Shown here: piece by piece, positions 1 to 14,400 of the stretch
Position numbering within the stretch: position 1 is the first letter of the stretch
Layout: each line of letters opens with the position of its first letter
DNA from: Vitellaria paradoxa
Lineage: Eukaryota; Streptophyta; Magnoliopsida; Ericales; Sapotaceae
Direction: 5' to 3'
Assembly (NCBI GenBank): GCA_019916065.1
Contig: CM034240.1
Span: 39,173,389-39,237,388, forward strand
DNA: 64,000 nucleotides
Translations under genes and position numbers: made by a program
Notes under the pieces: generated by a model
What the model saw: the letters and a program-made list of their open reading frames with translations, nothing else
Told to the model about the DNA's origin: nothing
The model's database searches: none

Positions 1-750
1 TTAAAAATGTTTGTCTGGAGGACCTTGAGGACTCTATGGTTTGGAACATGTCTAAGGAAAGATCTTTCACTGTCAAGTCTTTCTACCAATTCCTTCTAGG
101 AGACCCAAAAGATGTTTTCCCATGGACAAAGCTTTGGAACAAAAATATTCCTCCTAGAGTGACTTTCTTCACTTGGTGTGCAGTTAGGGGGGTGGGGATT
201 TTAACCATAGATAATATTAAACTCAGAGGATATTTTATAGCCAACTGATGCAGTCTATGCCTTAGTCAGGAGGAATCTATTGCTCGTCTTCTATTGCACT
301 ATCAATGGACAGCGAAGATATGGAATTTGATTCTTGTATGCTTCAGAGTTCACTTATGTTTCCCGTGGAGTCTAAGTGACTTCCTCTTGGCTTGGTGGGG
401 GCAGCCCTTTGGAAAGCATAAGAAATCCATTTGGAATATGATACCATTTTGTGTGTTCTGGTTAATATGGAAGGAGAGAAATAGAAGAATATTCGAAGAT
501 GAAAACAAGACAATCTGGAAGATAAAAAGCTACTTTCTCTCTTGTCTATATGGTTGGGTTAGGGAAGGAAGGGAGATAGATCTACCTTCCCTCTTAAACT
601 TCCTTGATCAGATTAGTTGATCTCTGTAATGTTTGGAGTAGACATTTTGGTTTTGATTTTCGTTTGACTAGTGTTAGCATCACTCTGATGCTCATGTAAA
701 TTCCTTTGCTATAAATAAATATTTACTTATCTTTTTCAAAAAAAAAGAAA
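1..750 (+). mobile_element. LINE 3' end (reverse-transcriptase zinc-binding region), partial
   Basis: This is the tail of a non-LTR retrotransposon entering from the left edge, antisense to ATM. One frame reads from the edge to position 620 with a single TGA at 246-248. It has the zf-RVT features of plant LINE ORF2: FTVKSFYQFLLGD, then PPRVTFFTWCAVRG, then FWLIWKERNRRIFED near the C terminus. A short untranslated region follows and ends in an A-rich tail near 738-749. The in-frame stop and the lack of the upstream ORF make it a dead copy or fragment. Confidence 0.8.
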
Positions 751-1302
751 TATCCAAAGAAAAATAAAATTAATGAGGAGAAAATGCAACACTCTCAGCT
801 TGTTGTTCATCTCAACCAGTGTCAATTAACTAACATAATAACTCTACCCCATTTCCTAATGCTATCTCGATAAGTGAAAACTTGTCCTGGTGTTTGTGCA
901 TCTACATACACTAGTTCATCTCAAATAATTTCAATTAACTAATGTAATAACTCTCCCTGTACCCTGAGGCTACCTTGATGACTGATGACAAAATATTGGC
1001 GTTTGTGCATCTACATACACTTGCATCACAATGGATATCTTTCATCACTAGATAATTGGTGCTCCAGCTAAAAAAAAAATTTGACTACAAGTTAAAGCCT
1101 GATATGACACATCTATTCCCTCCATAATATATGATATGGAACAATTCTAATGTCTTAATGGATGAGCCAATGGAAACCTGACGACGACATTAGTTTGCAA
1201 ATTTATATCTTTTTATTATTATTTTATTTATTATTTGGACCCATTTGTTTTAAGCTTTATTAATATTGACTTTATTTTATTAGAGGCTATTTGGACCATT
1301 TG
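751..1302. other. Non-coding stretch in ATM downstream intron
   Basis: This holds no gene that I can support. A stretch around 820-910 and a similar one around 910-1020 share the words agttcatctcaa and gtttgtgcatctacatacac, which suggests an old duplication. Confidence 0.4.
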
Positions 1303-1700
1303 TTTTGAGCCTTATTTTTTTTTTTTTTTTTTTTTTAAAGATAAGTAAAATTTATTAATGGAAATGATGGATACTGCATCCAAAAGATGCAATCACAATC
1401 AAGACCAAATACAAACTACACACCAGTCTTACCTAAAGAATCTATGAAGTGTATGAAGGAAGAAAGATCTACCTCTCTACCAACATTGACCTAGGTAAAT
1501 AAACAGTTAAAAAACAAACTTTTGATTCTCTCTACATTACTTTCCTTAGCTTCAAAGACTCTTCTATTGCGCCCTTTCCAAACTGACCACATTAGGCAAG
1601 GTGGAACCAAATTCCATACTTCCTTCTTATGCTTCACTAAAGGTTGCCCCCACCAAGATAGGAGAAAACTTCTGAGATCTTTAGGATTTTGAGCCTTATT
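1303..1700 (-). mobile_element. 5'-truncated LINE insertion with target-site duplication
   Basis: The 14-bp word ttttgagccttatt occurs at 1303-1316 and again at 1687-1700, bracketing the insert. The insert begins on the plus strand with poly-T (poly-A tail on the minus strand). On the minus strand it encodes the end of a LINE ORF2: LLSWWGQPLVKHKKEVWNLV, then WKGRNRRVFEAKES. This is the same family as the LINE tail at 1-750 (SWWGQP, KHKK and WKxRNRR shared). About 370 bp remain, typical of incomplete target-primed reverse transcription. Confidence 0.82.
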
Positions 1701-2364
1701 AATATTGTTTTTTTTTTTTTTTTTTATTTGGGGGTCTTTAGTGTTTCGGCCCATAGATTTTAGAAGTTTATACTAACTAGGGTTTGCAGGATCATTATTG
1801 AATAAATATTGAATACATTGATTTTTCTCCTTCCCTACAGCTACTTCTTCTTCGTCTTCTTCTTCTAAGCTTTTCTTATAATCTTCTCTTCTTCTTCTTC
1901 TTCTTCGTTTATTTGTTTTAATCTACACTGTTCTACATCAAAACCCATAGGCTAGGAAACATGTATGAATATAACCAACCACGCAATTCCGCATCTCTCA
2001 TGCACCATAAAAAGCAATGATTTTCCCATAGCATAAGTACACCTGTAAAAATAATCTCCACCAACAAAGAAGGATACTTGAATGAAATAAAAAATGGATA
2101 AATATTAGGACCGTTTTACCCACAAAAAAGAAGAGCAAATTTTAAAACAAAAAATGTGGAGATACTGACAGTCCCTACCTTCAAAGTAGTACCAAAAATG
2201 AATTCAATCATAAAAACAATGGAAGCAATATACAAATAATTATGTGAAAACAGAAAGACAAGCTAGTAAGGAAAGTGAAGCAAATTGCAATTCACAGTCA
2301 TGATGTTATGAACAGATTCAGCATCAAGCCAAGAAATCAACCAAAACCATTTAAGGCGAACAAC
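1701..2364. other. Non-coding intron sequence left of exon E34
   Basis: This is the start of the ATM intron that follows E34. It contains a (CTT)n-like pyrimidine tract around 1839-1905 and nothing else recognisable. I looked for the next ATM exon here and did not find it. Confidence 0.5.
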
Positions 2365-2488
2365 CTGCAACGAGATTATTTTGCAAAGATCAATGTCCAA
2401 ATTCTTCCTGCCAGCTAGATTGACTACAACATTTGGCAAAAGAAGCTCTGCAACTTCAGCTTTCAGCAATACAATATCTTGGCATAAT
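2365..2488 (-). CDS. ATM: ATM exon E34
   Basis: 124 nt. It starts with the last base of an Arg codon split with E33 (AG|A) and reads [19 protein letters not shown] and on to CKIISLQ, then donor CAG|GTTGTT. The acceptor is CTTTCAG|ATTATG. [17 protein letters not shown] is a strong plant ATM signature. This is the most 3' exon in the window. Confidence 0.92.
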
Positions 2489-5400
2489 CTGAAAGCAGCA
2501 TGCAAATCAGTTGAATTAAATTCAATAACAATAAAGCAGAGTTGATCAAGACTACGAGACCCGCCTGGCATGGCCCATTTTTTGGGCGCGCTTGGACATA
2601 ATATATATATTATCAATGGGTTGGGCTTCGACAAAAATAAAGGCCATGTAAATATGTCAAAGTCCAGGCTGGCCAAACTGTAATATATAATGTAGAATAT
2701 AAAAATTTATATTTCATATGTAATATTTCAATTTTACACAAAATACATATATAAAATAATTTTACTTTTTAAATTTTTTATTTACTTTTAGCATTGAAGT
2801 TAGGATTTTCCATATTATAGTTTATAAATATATAGAAAACATAATCTTTTTTTATTTTATATTTTTCCAATCAGACCACTGGTGGGATTGGAATTTAGGA
2901 TAGCCAGAAGCATATGGCCAAGTTGGGTTTAGGCCAAGCAAGAAGGCCTAATACCTATAAAAAAGCCCAGCTTCAATCGCCTCTACAATAAAGCTAACTC
3001 CAAGAACCCTAAATATGTACAACGGCATAACCCTTAGACTCCTAGGATCAGTTGATAAAAAAAAAAAAAAAGGATACCTCAATATCAGATCATCACAATA
3101 ACCAATAAGAGCATAAACAAGTGGACAAATCCATGTCTCAAAGGTTTTGCCATGAGTATTCCATGTAGCAGAGTTCTCCAATGAATTTGCTTCCACTGCA
3201 ATGACATAAAAGAAGTCATGGCATACTAATCAGGTTAATCATGTAATATAATTTTGTTTTTACGCATAAATAAGAGGATATAGTAAAGGAGCTCAAACTT
3301 TCAACTACAGCAGTATCTAAGGTCAAGAGAAAAAACCTATACATTAAATGAAGCAAACCAATGAAACGGCCAAACAACAAAGAAAGCAAAAGGTTCACAA
3401 AAATTAGCTTTGAGCCACAAGTGAAAATTATGAAATAAAGATATTTTCATGCTACGTATATTTATCTCTACATCCTCAAATGTGCAAGGATCTTTCCACC
3501 TCCACACCATATGACATAATATGGAGCCCCCATCCATGCTTTTTTATCTTTTTGACAAGGCATAAAACTGGATGATAGATCTCACCATGATCCAAGGCAT
3601 AACGAACAAAGAGAAAAGAAAACTCCGAAGTTCTCAAGCAACCTCTCAACGAAGAAACAAAAGTAAAATAATGTTAGCAACTAAAATTGAGAAGTTTCAC
3701 TTTTTCACTTCATGGTACTGAGGGAGAGAGGGGATGTAACTTCTATAAATTGTGGAGGTGCATACAAACTGTGTTGCGTCGATGCGGTAGTCTGTAGCAA
3801 AAGCAATCCCTGTTTAGGTTAACACAACAAATCAAATCAAACATGACTAAGTGTGGTTTGAAACAGATCCACGTAGCTGACCCCATTTAGTTGGGAAAAT
3901 GCTAATTTAAGCTGAGTTGACAACAAATCAAATCAATATTGGAAAAAACAATTACATGGCCGACTCCACCTAGTGGGAAAAGGCTTGGTTTGGTTTGGTT
4001 TATTGGAAAAAGCAATTACATGGAGAAAACAATAAGGGTCTTAAAAAGTGTACACAATCAGGCACAATTACATAAAAAAAAAAAAAAAAAAGACTAAATA
4101 ACATTTTCTTCAATGTGGCTTTTCAACCTAAACTTTCCTTTAGATTAACAGAAACCCTTTATACTTGACTAGCAAAATATAATAGAAAACTGGTGATCGA
4201 ATTTGACCATCACTGCCATTGTCGTCAATCGAAGTTGACCTTCAATGCCATCATTGCCAAAAACCCAAACATTCACTGAAGCAGTCACGATCGCCTTGCC
4301 CCCCAAATCGTCATTGATCATTGATGGTATTGCCTCAATCATTGTCGATCGCTACGGGACTCACATCGTTGTCTCCAACCGATGTCGTCACAATCATTTT
4401 CAGTCAGTGTCATCCATCGCTATTGATATCACAATCAAAGTTGTCCCAGTCATCTCTAGTTCGACCACTCCATTTTCATCTAGCAAGTCTATTATTCTCT
4501 CATCAAGTTAAAGACAAAAGACACTACCATGCAGTCTATTGTACAGATCAGATAACTATAGTAGATTCAAGCTGTATATCGGTTGAACGGAAAAAATTAC
4601 TTGAAATGGTCCCAACCTATTCAAACTCTTCTAAAAAAAGGGGCAAGATAAGCCATCTAATGGAAACAGGGCCATAGCCGAGCGATCTGAAATTTGATTC
4701 CTGGGACGAGGAAGATCTGATGATCATGGCATCAATGTGGAATTCAATGACTCCTAAGATCAATGATACATGCATGTCCTTGGCCACTGCAAAAGATATT
4801 CAGGAGGTTGTTCAACAAATGTATTCAAAAACCAAAGATGCAGCCCAAGTGTACAAGATTAAAATCGAAATTGGTTTTGGAGTAGCAAAGGTGAAGAAAA
4901 ATTGTTACAGAGTATGCTAACATGCTATCGACGTATTGAGACAAAATGTCCTAATGACAAAATGTCCCAACGACAAAATGTCCTGAGACGTATTAAGACG
5001 AAATGTCCTGAGATGAAATGTCAAGAACATGACCATTATGACTTTCTTGTCAAACTCAACATCAAATTCGATCAAGTCAGAATTCGAATACTCGGTAAGA
5101 AGTTCCCTCTCTTAATGAGGTTATTTCTGTCATTCAAATAGAAGAGAGGAGGAGAGGAGTCACGCTTCACCCTCAGACCATAGGAAGCTCAGGTATGGTG
5201 GCTAGAAACAGTAATAACCCAAAGCAAGCATGAAACAGCCAATAACCTCGAAGAACAGAAGGGCAAACGTGTCAATGACTCCAAATCATGATAATAAGGA
5301 TAGTTTAGGGTGTACCCATTGCAAAAAAAGCAAGATATACCCGGGAGAAATACCAAAAACTCCATGGCAAACTCCCTATGTCTAGTAGTAGGAATACAAA

Positions 5401-8400
5401 GGGGGGCAGCAGAAAGACAATTGACAGACACACATGACCATAGTGCTGCAAAGTGAGACAAGATCTCAAGAGTAAGGAGATTTTAATCGAGATGAGATCA
5501 AGAACTAAGGGCTTGACTTGGAACTCTTGAAAAACCCACAGGTACTTGCTCCTTGGTACATTTAGGTAAATTTCCTATTTCCATTAGATTAAACGTCTCG
5601 TATTAAACCTTTATCTATTCTTGGGTCATGAACTCGGGAGCTATTGACCACATGACTCACTCATCACATACAATAAACACATATAACCCTTGTCAAAGCA
5701 ATAAGAAAACTACCACAGCAAATGGTTCATTAACCACAATAGCAGGTCTAGGAGATGTACAAATTAATCATTCACTTACCCAAAAATGTTCCTCATGTTC
5801 CGAAGCTACCACTAATCCTATTTCTATACAAAAACTTACTCGAGATTTGTGCTACAATGTCATTTTTTATCCTGCTTACTGTATAATTCAATAGGGGTTC
5901 AGGGAATACGATTGGATGTGCAAAGGAACGAGAAGGGCTTTATTATCTCGAGACGTCAAGCAACCCGACGAGCAACAAGAGTAAATCACCCTTATTATTT
6001 CTTTCTGAGCGTTGTTTATCCAATAAAGAAAATGTCAAGTTGTATCATCATAGACTTGGACATCTATCATTTAAGACTCCTAAGATTCTATTTCCTTCTC
6101 TATGTAAGGGGTTAGAGATTGAGAATTTTGTGTGATGTGTGTGTGTTTGCAAAGCACAAATGTGTATCTTTTCCAATTAGCAATACAAGAAGTTCAGTTC
6201 TGTTTTACCTAATCCACGTGATATTTGGAGTCGTCCTACTATGTCTAATATTTCTAGCACACATTGGTTTGTGTCATTTAGTGATGATTACACTAGCATC
6301 TCTTGGATTTTTCTACTCAAAAACAAATTTGATGTGAGTCTTGTTCTCCCAAAAACAAAGGATCGCTTATGGTAGGAAATATTGTAACAGATTTAAACCC
6401 CTAGAATCAAGGGATTTAACTAGTATTTGATTTGAATTTTTTCTTACATCAGGGGACAGTTTTCCTATTTTGTAGCTAGGGTTAAGTGCATATAAGTAGC
6501 CCTATGATGATTAATAAAAGCCATAGAAAAAATATTCTTCCAAATATCTTATCTGTCTTTGTCTATGGTTTTCCACACTGATGTTTAATGGCAAGCAACA
6601 AATCCCAAAAACGAAAAGAAATAATTACCAAAACTGGCATCACTGCAAGCAAAAGCAAAAAGAACATGAAGGCTAGAGTATGGATATACCATCAAACTTT
6701 CTCTCTTTGTCCGATAGAAGATTCTGAACTAGCTCCGTGTTAACACCCTTACTGTGGACCTAAATGTGGCAACATTTTAATAATCATGAGTACCCAAAAA
6801 ACCAACTCAACTAAACTCAACCCAAAGCTCCGTGTTGTGTTGGGCTGAGTTGAGTTTAGTAACCGAGAACCTGTCACAAAAAATTAAGTAAAACAGAAAT
6901 GTTGATAAATAGAAGGTTGGTTATATTCAAATGGAAAAGTAGAAAGTTTTGCCATGGACGAGATGAGTATATGGGTTTGCCAGTTATGCTAGTTCATCAA
7001 AAAGTCATCTGATTTGAACTAATCTCTGCCACGTTCAAAGCCGCAACTTTTTCTCTTGATATTAAAATCAGGAAAAGAAAACGAAATATGGTCTATAATC
7101 AATTATGTTTCATAACCATTCATTTATAAGAAATTTGAACTCATCTAAACCTGGATACTAAAAATTGTGAAATCTGATCAAAGTTAGACAGGAAATCTTG
7201 TAACTGCAGGATCCTGAGATAACAATTCCAACATACATAGTTTCAGGTACAAATAGAAACTAACCTCAGTGAGAGACCTCTCAGAAGGATCAAATGATAG
7301 TAAAGCTCTTTGGCCCTTCTCAGTGGAGAGTATCCCCTGGTTTATATTAAGAAAGTAAAAGTGTAAATATCTTACAAAGTGTAGCCCTTGGTTGAGCAGA
7401 ATGGTGAAACAAGATTCATGTAGCCAACAAAATAACTAGGACAATACTATCGTTGAATTGAAGAGAGTCTCAAAACAAACTTATTCTCATAAAAGCAACA
7501 TGCTTGAATTCAAAAAATAATAAGTTTGGCATTTGGTTTGCTTCAATTTTTTCTTTTCTGTTTTTGTTTTCCATTTTCTGTTTTATGTTTTGAAAATCCT
7601 AAAACACAAAAAAAAGCAAACGCATTTAGTTTGACATTTTCTGTTTTCTGCATTTTAGGATTCTCTTTCTTTTGGATCAAAAAGGCGCAAAACGGCTTTT
7701 GGTCATTCTGCATTTCATGTGTAGACCCATTTTCTTTTTCTAAAACAAGTACTGAAAGCACAAGTGAGCAAATGCATTTTCAACTGTTTTCCTTGTTTTC
7801 AAAAACCTAAAATCAAAAACATGCTCAAATAGGTATACCAAATGGCACCCAAGCAATTAAAAATAGACAAAGAAACAAAACAAAGTCCATATTTAAAAGC
7901 CAAAAAAATGTATGTGCCACGCCAAAATAATGGACAGAAAAGCAAAATTCTCTGAAAAGAAAAAGAAAAAAAAAGACATTGGAAATGTGGTTGCTGAAGA
8001 AAATTTGTTAATTATCAGCATCTCCATTTGACAGCACATTTCCAAGGTGAACAAACACAAAGTTAACAACTGTCAAGAGAGTAAAATCTGCCCACATGTA
8101 AAGATGCATGTAGAGATAATTGTTAGGGAGAGTGAAATCCTAGAACCAGAGCTTAGCTAGCATGTTAAGTCACCAATTGTCTCAAAAGTTCAAACTACTA
8201 GAAAATAAGCCCAATAGTGCTTACCAAGCTATCCATTTTTTTTTCCCTTTTTTGATAAATATGCAAATCAAGCTATCTTAATAGTAAATTTCTTTTGAAT
8301 CAACACAGTTTCCCTGTGAGACTAAATCCACATTTTTTTCTCACCATGAGACTGAATCTAAATTTTTTCGCCATTAGGTCGAATCTACTGCAACTGATAT

Positions 8401-11400
8401 CATGTGTATATCTATATTGTTAGACCGTTACCCACCAATTCACTCCCAAAAAAAAATTTAAATTTACTTTGCCTCAATATGCCCACTCACCTGCAGCTAG
8501 ATTAGTGTGTTTTTTTAGACAAACCAAACACATGAAACTATTGAGTATTAAGTTGGCAATGAGACTTGAACACAAGATCTTTATCAATCAGATACCATGT
8601 TAGTTGCTATCAACCATCTCACTCTAAAGCTAAAGCTATCAGAATAATCAGGTCAGCAGTGAGATTTGAACACAAAATAATTATCTAATCAGATATCATA
8701 TTAGATTGTTATCCACTGTCTTTACTTAAAAGCTAAAACTATCAAAAAGAAAGGTAGTGTTTATTATTTATATGAGATTTACTTTCTCACTATATATAAA
8801 TCTAAATAATCCCCCCCCCCCAAAAAGAGTACTCATATATGCCAATTCAATATCACTTTGACGGATAAAAAAGAATGTGAGTTTCCCAGAAACATTGAGT
8901 GGTGTAATGTACCCACAACTTTTGTTGTTGTTTATTTTTCTATTTTTTATTTTTTATTTTTGGTTGTTTGTCACAGTCTGAGATACTTACTATGGACAAT
9001 CTCATTAAGAGGAGGATAAAACTAGTGAATTGATGTTGTTTGTTGATAACTTTTTTGTGCAATATCCCTAGACAAATGAGCACTAGGGCTAGCTTTTATC
9101 ATGTTTTGGGATGCATTGGGTGTTTCCTAAGGAGGCAAAGCTTATCTTTGAAGGTTTGTAGGGCGCTCATGTGTAAAAAATGAGAAAATTTAGGCATCTT
9201 TTACCTCTTTCGTCTTCGATGGTTAATCTGGCCGGAGAGGTACAAAAGATCAAAGTGCAGAATTTCCAATGTATAGATTGAAAAGTATATTTTGTCAATT
9301 TTGTTTAACATATGTACTGGGGAATTGACCAGGATATGCACAACTTTTTTTGCATTTTGTTGAGCATTTGGAAGTTATTCATATTATAAGGGTGTTATTC
9401 TTTGTAATTATGGTGCAACCCCTTGATGTCTTCTAATAAATTTTTTTATCAAAAAACATCACTTCAATTGACTTTTTCATAAGTTGCTTCTTTCACTTGA
9501 CCAATAGTCAACCAAAAAATTAAAACATAACTGGACTCCAAAATAAACATAACAAGTTTTCTTTTATGTGATGAAGCAAACCTACAAAATTATACTAATA
9601 ATGGTCCCAAAAAACCTAGGGTTCCAATTCATAATTTAAGAAAACTTTTATTGAAGGACTAGCACATCCATCAATTAGTACCATTACTCTTCTAATATTT
9701 TTTTCCTTTTTTTTTTAATATATATATAGATCTACTAGAGGTATCCCCACCTCCATTGGTTCGAATCCATAGAGCTCCTAACCCACAACACCACAAGAAC
9801 TAGGTCTCAGATAAAGCAAAGGGGATTTGAACTGGTGACCTCCACTTCAAGTGGTAGAGATGTCATCACTGAACTGCCCTCATGTAGGTCTAATATTATA
9901 TTATCTAGAATTTACAAAGATCACAAGCAGCAAAATCGGCCAGCACCAACCTTAATGAAGCAGAGTCTAGTATACTAGACCACTATTTAGTATTGTAAAG
10001 CTCACAAGGAAGCACGAACAAATCCAAATGGACCATCATGGACTCACCCGTATGGTTTGTGATGTCATATCAATTATCTTAACTGAATCATCCATTAGGT
10101 ACTTCTTGAGAAGCCGCATAAGCGAAATCAAAAGTTCTTCAGCTATGCCTGTATCCATACAAAAACTGATTTCTGTAATATTGTTTGGATTTAGTGGGGG
10201 GCAAACATGTTTCTGACGATACTCTCCAGGGAGATGAAAAACAACGCTGTGCGGATCCCCAATACCAACCTTTAGTCAAAATAGAGAAAAAAAAATATTT
10301 CAAAAACAAATCCAAATAATGGGAAATAAACAATAATACTGACATTGTGAAATAACTATAATAATACCATCGACATAAAATCAGGCAACAATGTTGTAAA
10401 ACTACTTCCGTCATCTAAACCACACATAGGGACTAGTGTCCAAACTGCCTGCCCAATTTCATTGTCACTTTGCCAATACTTATCTCCATAAGAATCTGCT
10501 GTGCTGCCTTCCCTTTGAAAAAATTCCCCCATGACTAATTTCCTGTGCAATGCTTTAAGACTGCAACACCAAAACAAGAGGTTCATCTCAGTGAAATGTT
10601 GGAACATACAAGTCATATATGTTCATAAAAATTATATTATTCATAATCAATGTTACATGGACTCATCTAAATTTGTGAAGCTACTAAAACACCAACACCA
10701 TATACTTGGATAAGGTATGAGACATGTATCCGACATGCCTAGTTAGACATGCAACAAAAAGAGTGTGTGTGTGTTTAAATAGTTATTTAGTAGGAAACTA
10801 TGCACAATTTTCCCATTTTATACATTGAATTCTCTATGTTAATTATGAAGAACCATAAATAATTTAAACAGAATTTTCAAAATTAAACATGAACTTTAGA
10901 GTCTGCTAGAGTCCTTTGGCATGAAAATTAGATGAATATGACAATTAGACACATAACCCAAGCCTAAGACCTGAATCCAATCCATGTACAATAATAGTTC
11001 ACAACCATGTTTCAAATTTAACACAATTTTAGGTAATCATAAGCCAAACTTCATCCCCACAAGTTTTCCTATTTCGGACTTAGAAGCCTTATAATTCAGC
11101 AACATTTGGGTATGGAAATATTGTATTAATAGTTATCCATATCATCTTTTCAAGTTCAGAAAACAAAAGCACAATACAACTTCATAACACTTAAAAATAT
11201 TGCAAAATTTTTTACTAGGCTCATCCAACATTGAAAATTTTGTCTTATTTCTACTTAAACAGCCAAAACAGTTCAGTTCCCACGGTAACTGACGTGAAAC
11301 TTCAATGGAATTCCAAAATTCTAATGTTCCCACTGAAAACTCTCCTAAACTCGTTGAAATATTTTAAAACAATAAGTTGTTTCCGTACCATTCAAGAAAC

Positions 11401-14400
11401 TTAAATGCGTGTATTCCACATTAATTAATTTTCTCAAGAGCAACGTAACACCAATAATTCAAAAAAGGCGTCGTATTCAATGTGTATCAAACACACATAC
11501 TCCTCTAACACACCGGGATACATGTCTAACATGCCATGTGGTGTATTCTATCATTTGCTATTTGTTTTATTAAACTATATAATTAAAACAATTCTAGATT
11601 TGAGTAACTGAAACCCCTAAATTATAAAATCTTCTCTCTTATTTTGCTATGTTATATATGTTGAATTATATATTGAATTAATAAATTAATTTTCTTGTAT
11701 ATGTAATATTCGCAGCATAATAGATAAAAATGTATGAAAAATTATATTTTCTAACGTATCCTTGCTATGTCTGTATCTTCATGTTTTTCAAAATTTTAGT
11801 ATCTATGTCCATCTTTATTTTTTTCAAAATTTTAGTATCTACGTCAAAATTTTAGTATCTCGTCGATCATCTTTGAGCCACTAGTTTAGAAAATTAACAG
11901 AAATCGCTGGAAGCCCTAGTCGATCATCGCTCAGCTTCTTGCGATTCGCCAGAAGCCCTAGTCGATCATTGCTTAGGTTCTTGCGATCGTCCATCGTTGG
12001 AGGCCCTAGCCTTGGTCAGTCATTGATCGTTGTTCGTGTTTCCCGCTATCGACGACTATGGATTTGTTTGTCGCAATCGACGACTATCGATTTCTCTGTC
12101 GCAATTGGCGACTATCGCGTTGTTGATTGGTTGCGATCTCACCCGCGATCGAACGACGTCACCTGCGATCTATACGTGGGTTCTGTCAGTCTTTGCCCTA
12201 GTCTTGCATCTCTGCGCGACATCATCGAGAAACATCCAGCCGATCAATCGCCACTTCCATTGCTTCTGTCAGTCATCCCTGCGTGTCTCCGAGTGCACTT
12301 CTTCAGATTGACAGTGCCTGTCGGTTAACAATGTCTGCCAATCACTATGTTGGAGATGAATAAGACATCTTCTCACACCACTGCAATTTGACGTGAAGAA
12401 TTATTAGATAATCAGTCTGCTAGAGAATTACAACATATACAGGCTGCATGCCGTCTCAATAGAAAAAATTATTCTGGTCTCAATTGGTTCAGACTTTTCT
12501 TAAGGGAAAGAGAAAAATTAGTCACCACCCAGGGCCTGCAGAAGGAGATCCAAATTTTGCGAAATAGGATGAAGAGGATTCTATGATTACGGCATGGCTG
12601 TGGAATTCAATATTATCAGAGATCAATGATACTTGCATATTCTTCCCCACTGCAAAGGATGTTTAGGATTCAATTAGACAAACCTATTCTAAAGTTCGGG
12701 ATGCTACTCAAATCTATGATCTGAAAACCAAGATAATCTCCAGCAAGCAAGGAAATAGATCAGTTACGGAGTATGCTAATCACCTTCAAGGTCTATGGCT
12801 AGAGCTAGATCATTATCGGTGCATAGAGATGAAATGCACTGAGGATGCAGTAACACTGAAAAATTTTATTGAGCAAGATCGGGTATATGAATTTTTGGCT
12901 GGCCTTAACACTGAATTTGATCAGGTTAGGATTTAGATTTTAGGCAAAGAAAAGGTTCCCTCGTTGAATGAAGTAATTTCTATTATCGTGGGGGAAGAAA
13001 GTAGACGAGGGGTGATGCTTGAACCTCAGATCACTGATAGCTCGGCTTTGCTGACTAATGGATTTAACAATCGAGCGCAGCAATCAAACAATGAGAATGG
13101 GAAAGCTGAATTGTCCAAAACAATGAGCAGTGACAGCTGTGACAACACTCAAGACAGCCTGTGGTGTACTTACTGTAAGAAACCGGGGCATACCAAGGAG
13201 AAATGCTAGAAACTACATGGAAAGCCTTCTCCATCAAGCAAAGAGTGGGGATACAAAGGTGGACGACAAAGAAATAAGAGACATGGGCAAACAAACCTAA
13301 TAGCCACTTAACAACAAAAAGAAAAGGATCAAGTCAAAAAGAAACTTAGCATAGGAGATATTGAGAAGCTACAATGCCTACTGGTAACCCTTGAAATCTC
13401 TAAATCCCCAGGTACCTATTCATTGGCACATTCAGGTAAAATTCCACTTTCACATGATTTAAATGCCTCGGATGGTTCATTTATGAATTCTTGAATTATT
13501 GACTCAGGAGCAACAGACCATATGACACATTCTTCCCATAAATTTAGTACATATAACTCGTCCTAGCAATGGAAAAATAGCCACTGCAGATGATTCATTA
13601 ACCACTGTAGCAGGTGTTGGAGATGTCGAGATTAGTCCCTTTTTTATTCTTAAGAATGTACTCCATGTTACAAAACTATCTATTAATCTTGTGTCTATAA
13701 ATAAACTCTCTTATGACCTGGACTGCAAAATAACCTTTTTCCCACTCATTGTGTATTTCAGGACCGGGGTTCAGGGATAATGATTGGACGTGCTAAGGAG
13801 AAGGATGGATTGTACTACCTTGAAGTACATGAAAACCTGAGTGTTAGCAAATCCCCTTTGTAATTTCTTTCCGAGCATTCTCATACCAATAAAAATCAAA
13901 TATGGCTCTACCATCGAAGACTTGGACATCCTTCCTTCGGAGTTCTCAAACTTATGTTTCCTTCGTGATTCAAAAGGCTAGATAGTATGAATTTTCATTG
14001 TGATTTTTGTGAACTCGTAAAACACAGACGTGTAAGTTTTCCAATCAGTAATAAAAGAAGCCATGTTCCTTTTGCATTAATACATAGTGACATATGGATT
14101 CCATCCACTATTCCAAACATTTCTGGTGCAAGATGGTTTGTTTTTTTCATTGATGATTGCACTAGAGTCATCTCGGTTTTCTTGCTAAAATCTAAATCTT
14201 ATGTAAGTAGTGTCTTTCCCAATTTTCATAACATGATCAAAACTTAGTTTGGGGTTCAAATCAAAAAGTTTAGGTCAGACAATGCCAAGGATTATTTCAA
14301 TCAAATTTTGTCACCATATTTCCTAAGGGAAAGGATCATTCATGAATCCTCTTGTGTTAATACCCCACAACAGAACGGAGTAGCAGAAAGGAAAAATGGT

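Larger units (their letters stand above)
4190..6600 (+). mobile_element. Degenerate Ty1/copia element A (gag to integrase remnants)
   Basis: A broken copia element, antisense to ATM. Gag remnants at about 4725-5140 include [20 protein letters not shown] and [21 protein letters not shown] protease remnant at about 5625-5660 reads [12 protein letters not shown] in place of the usual DSGATDHM. Integrase-like pieces run at about 5900-6340 ([20 protein letters not shown], then [18 protein letters not shown] in frame pieces). No reverse transcriptase or RNase H is seen. It is closely related to element B at 11860-14700. A pyrimidine- and CG-rich leader lies at 4195-4510. Confidence 0.72.
3196..6689 (-). 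other. ATM intron E32-E33 (3.5 kb)
   Basis: This intron hosts an RTE-like LINE tail (about 3866-4010) and degenerate copia element A (about 4190-6600). The rest, 3196-3865, shows no supported feature. Confidence 0.8.
7337..10047 (-). other. ATM intron E30-E31 (2.7 kb)
   Basis: Contains a MITE-like element (7526-7850), TRIM-like fragments (8163-8230 and 8555-8760), a C11 run (about 8811-8821), a possible LINE tail (8970-9455) and a tRNA-like SINE remnant (9715-9890). No host coding sequence is seen. Confidence 0.7.

Noticed and set aside
3337..3537. Minus-strand open frames near 3216-3537 upstream of E33
   Set aside because: E32 and E33 join in frame without them (KFD-V-EANS) and the residues match nothing I know.
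11142..11333. Minus-strand 63-codon open frame in the E28-E29 intron
   Set aside because: No ATM or transposon similarity, no splice context in phase. E28 and E29 join directly.
10690..11560. Words resembling a dispersed plant repeat (acatgtatccgacatg type), also at 54480-54600
   Set aside because: Too short and diverged to define an element or its borders.
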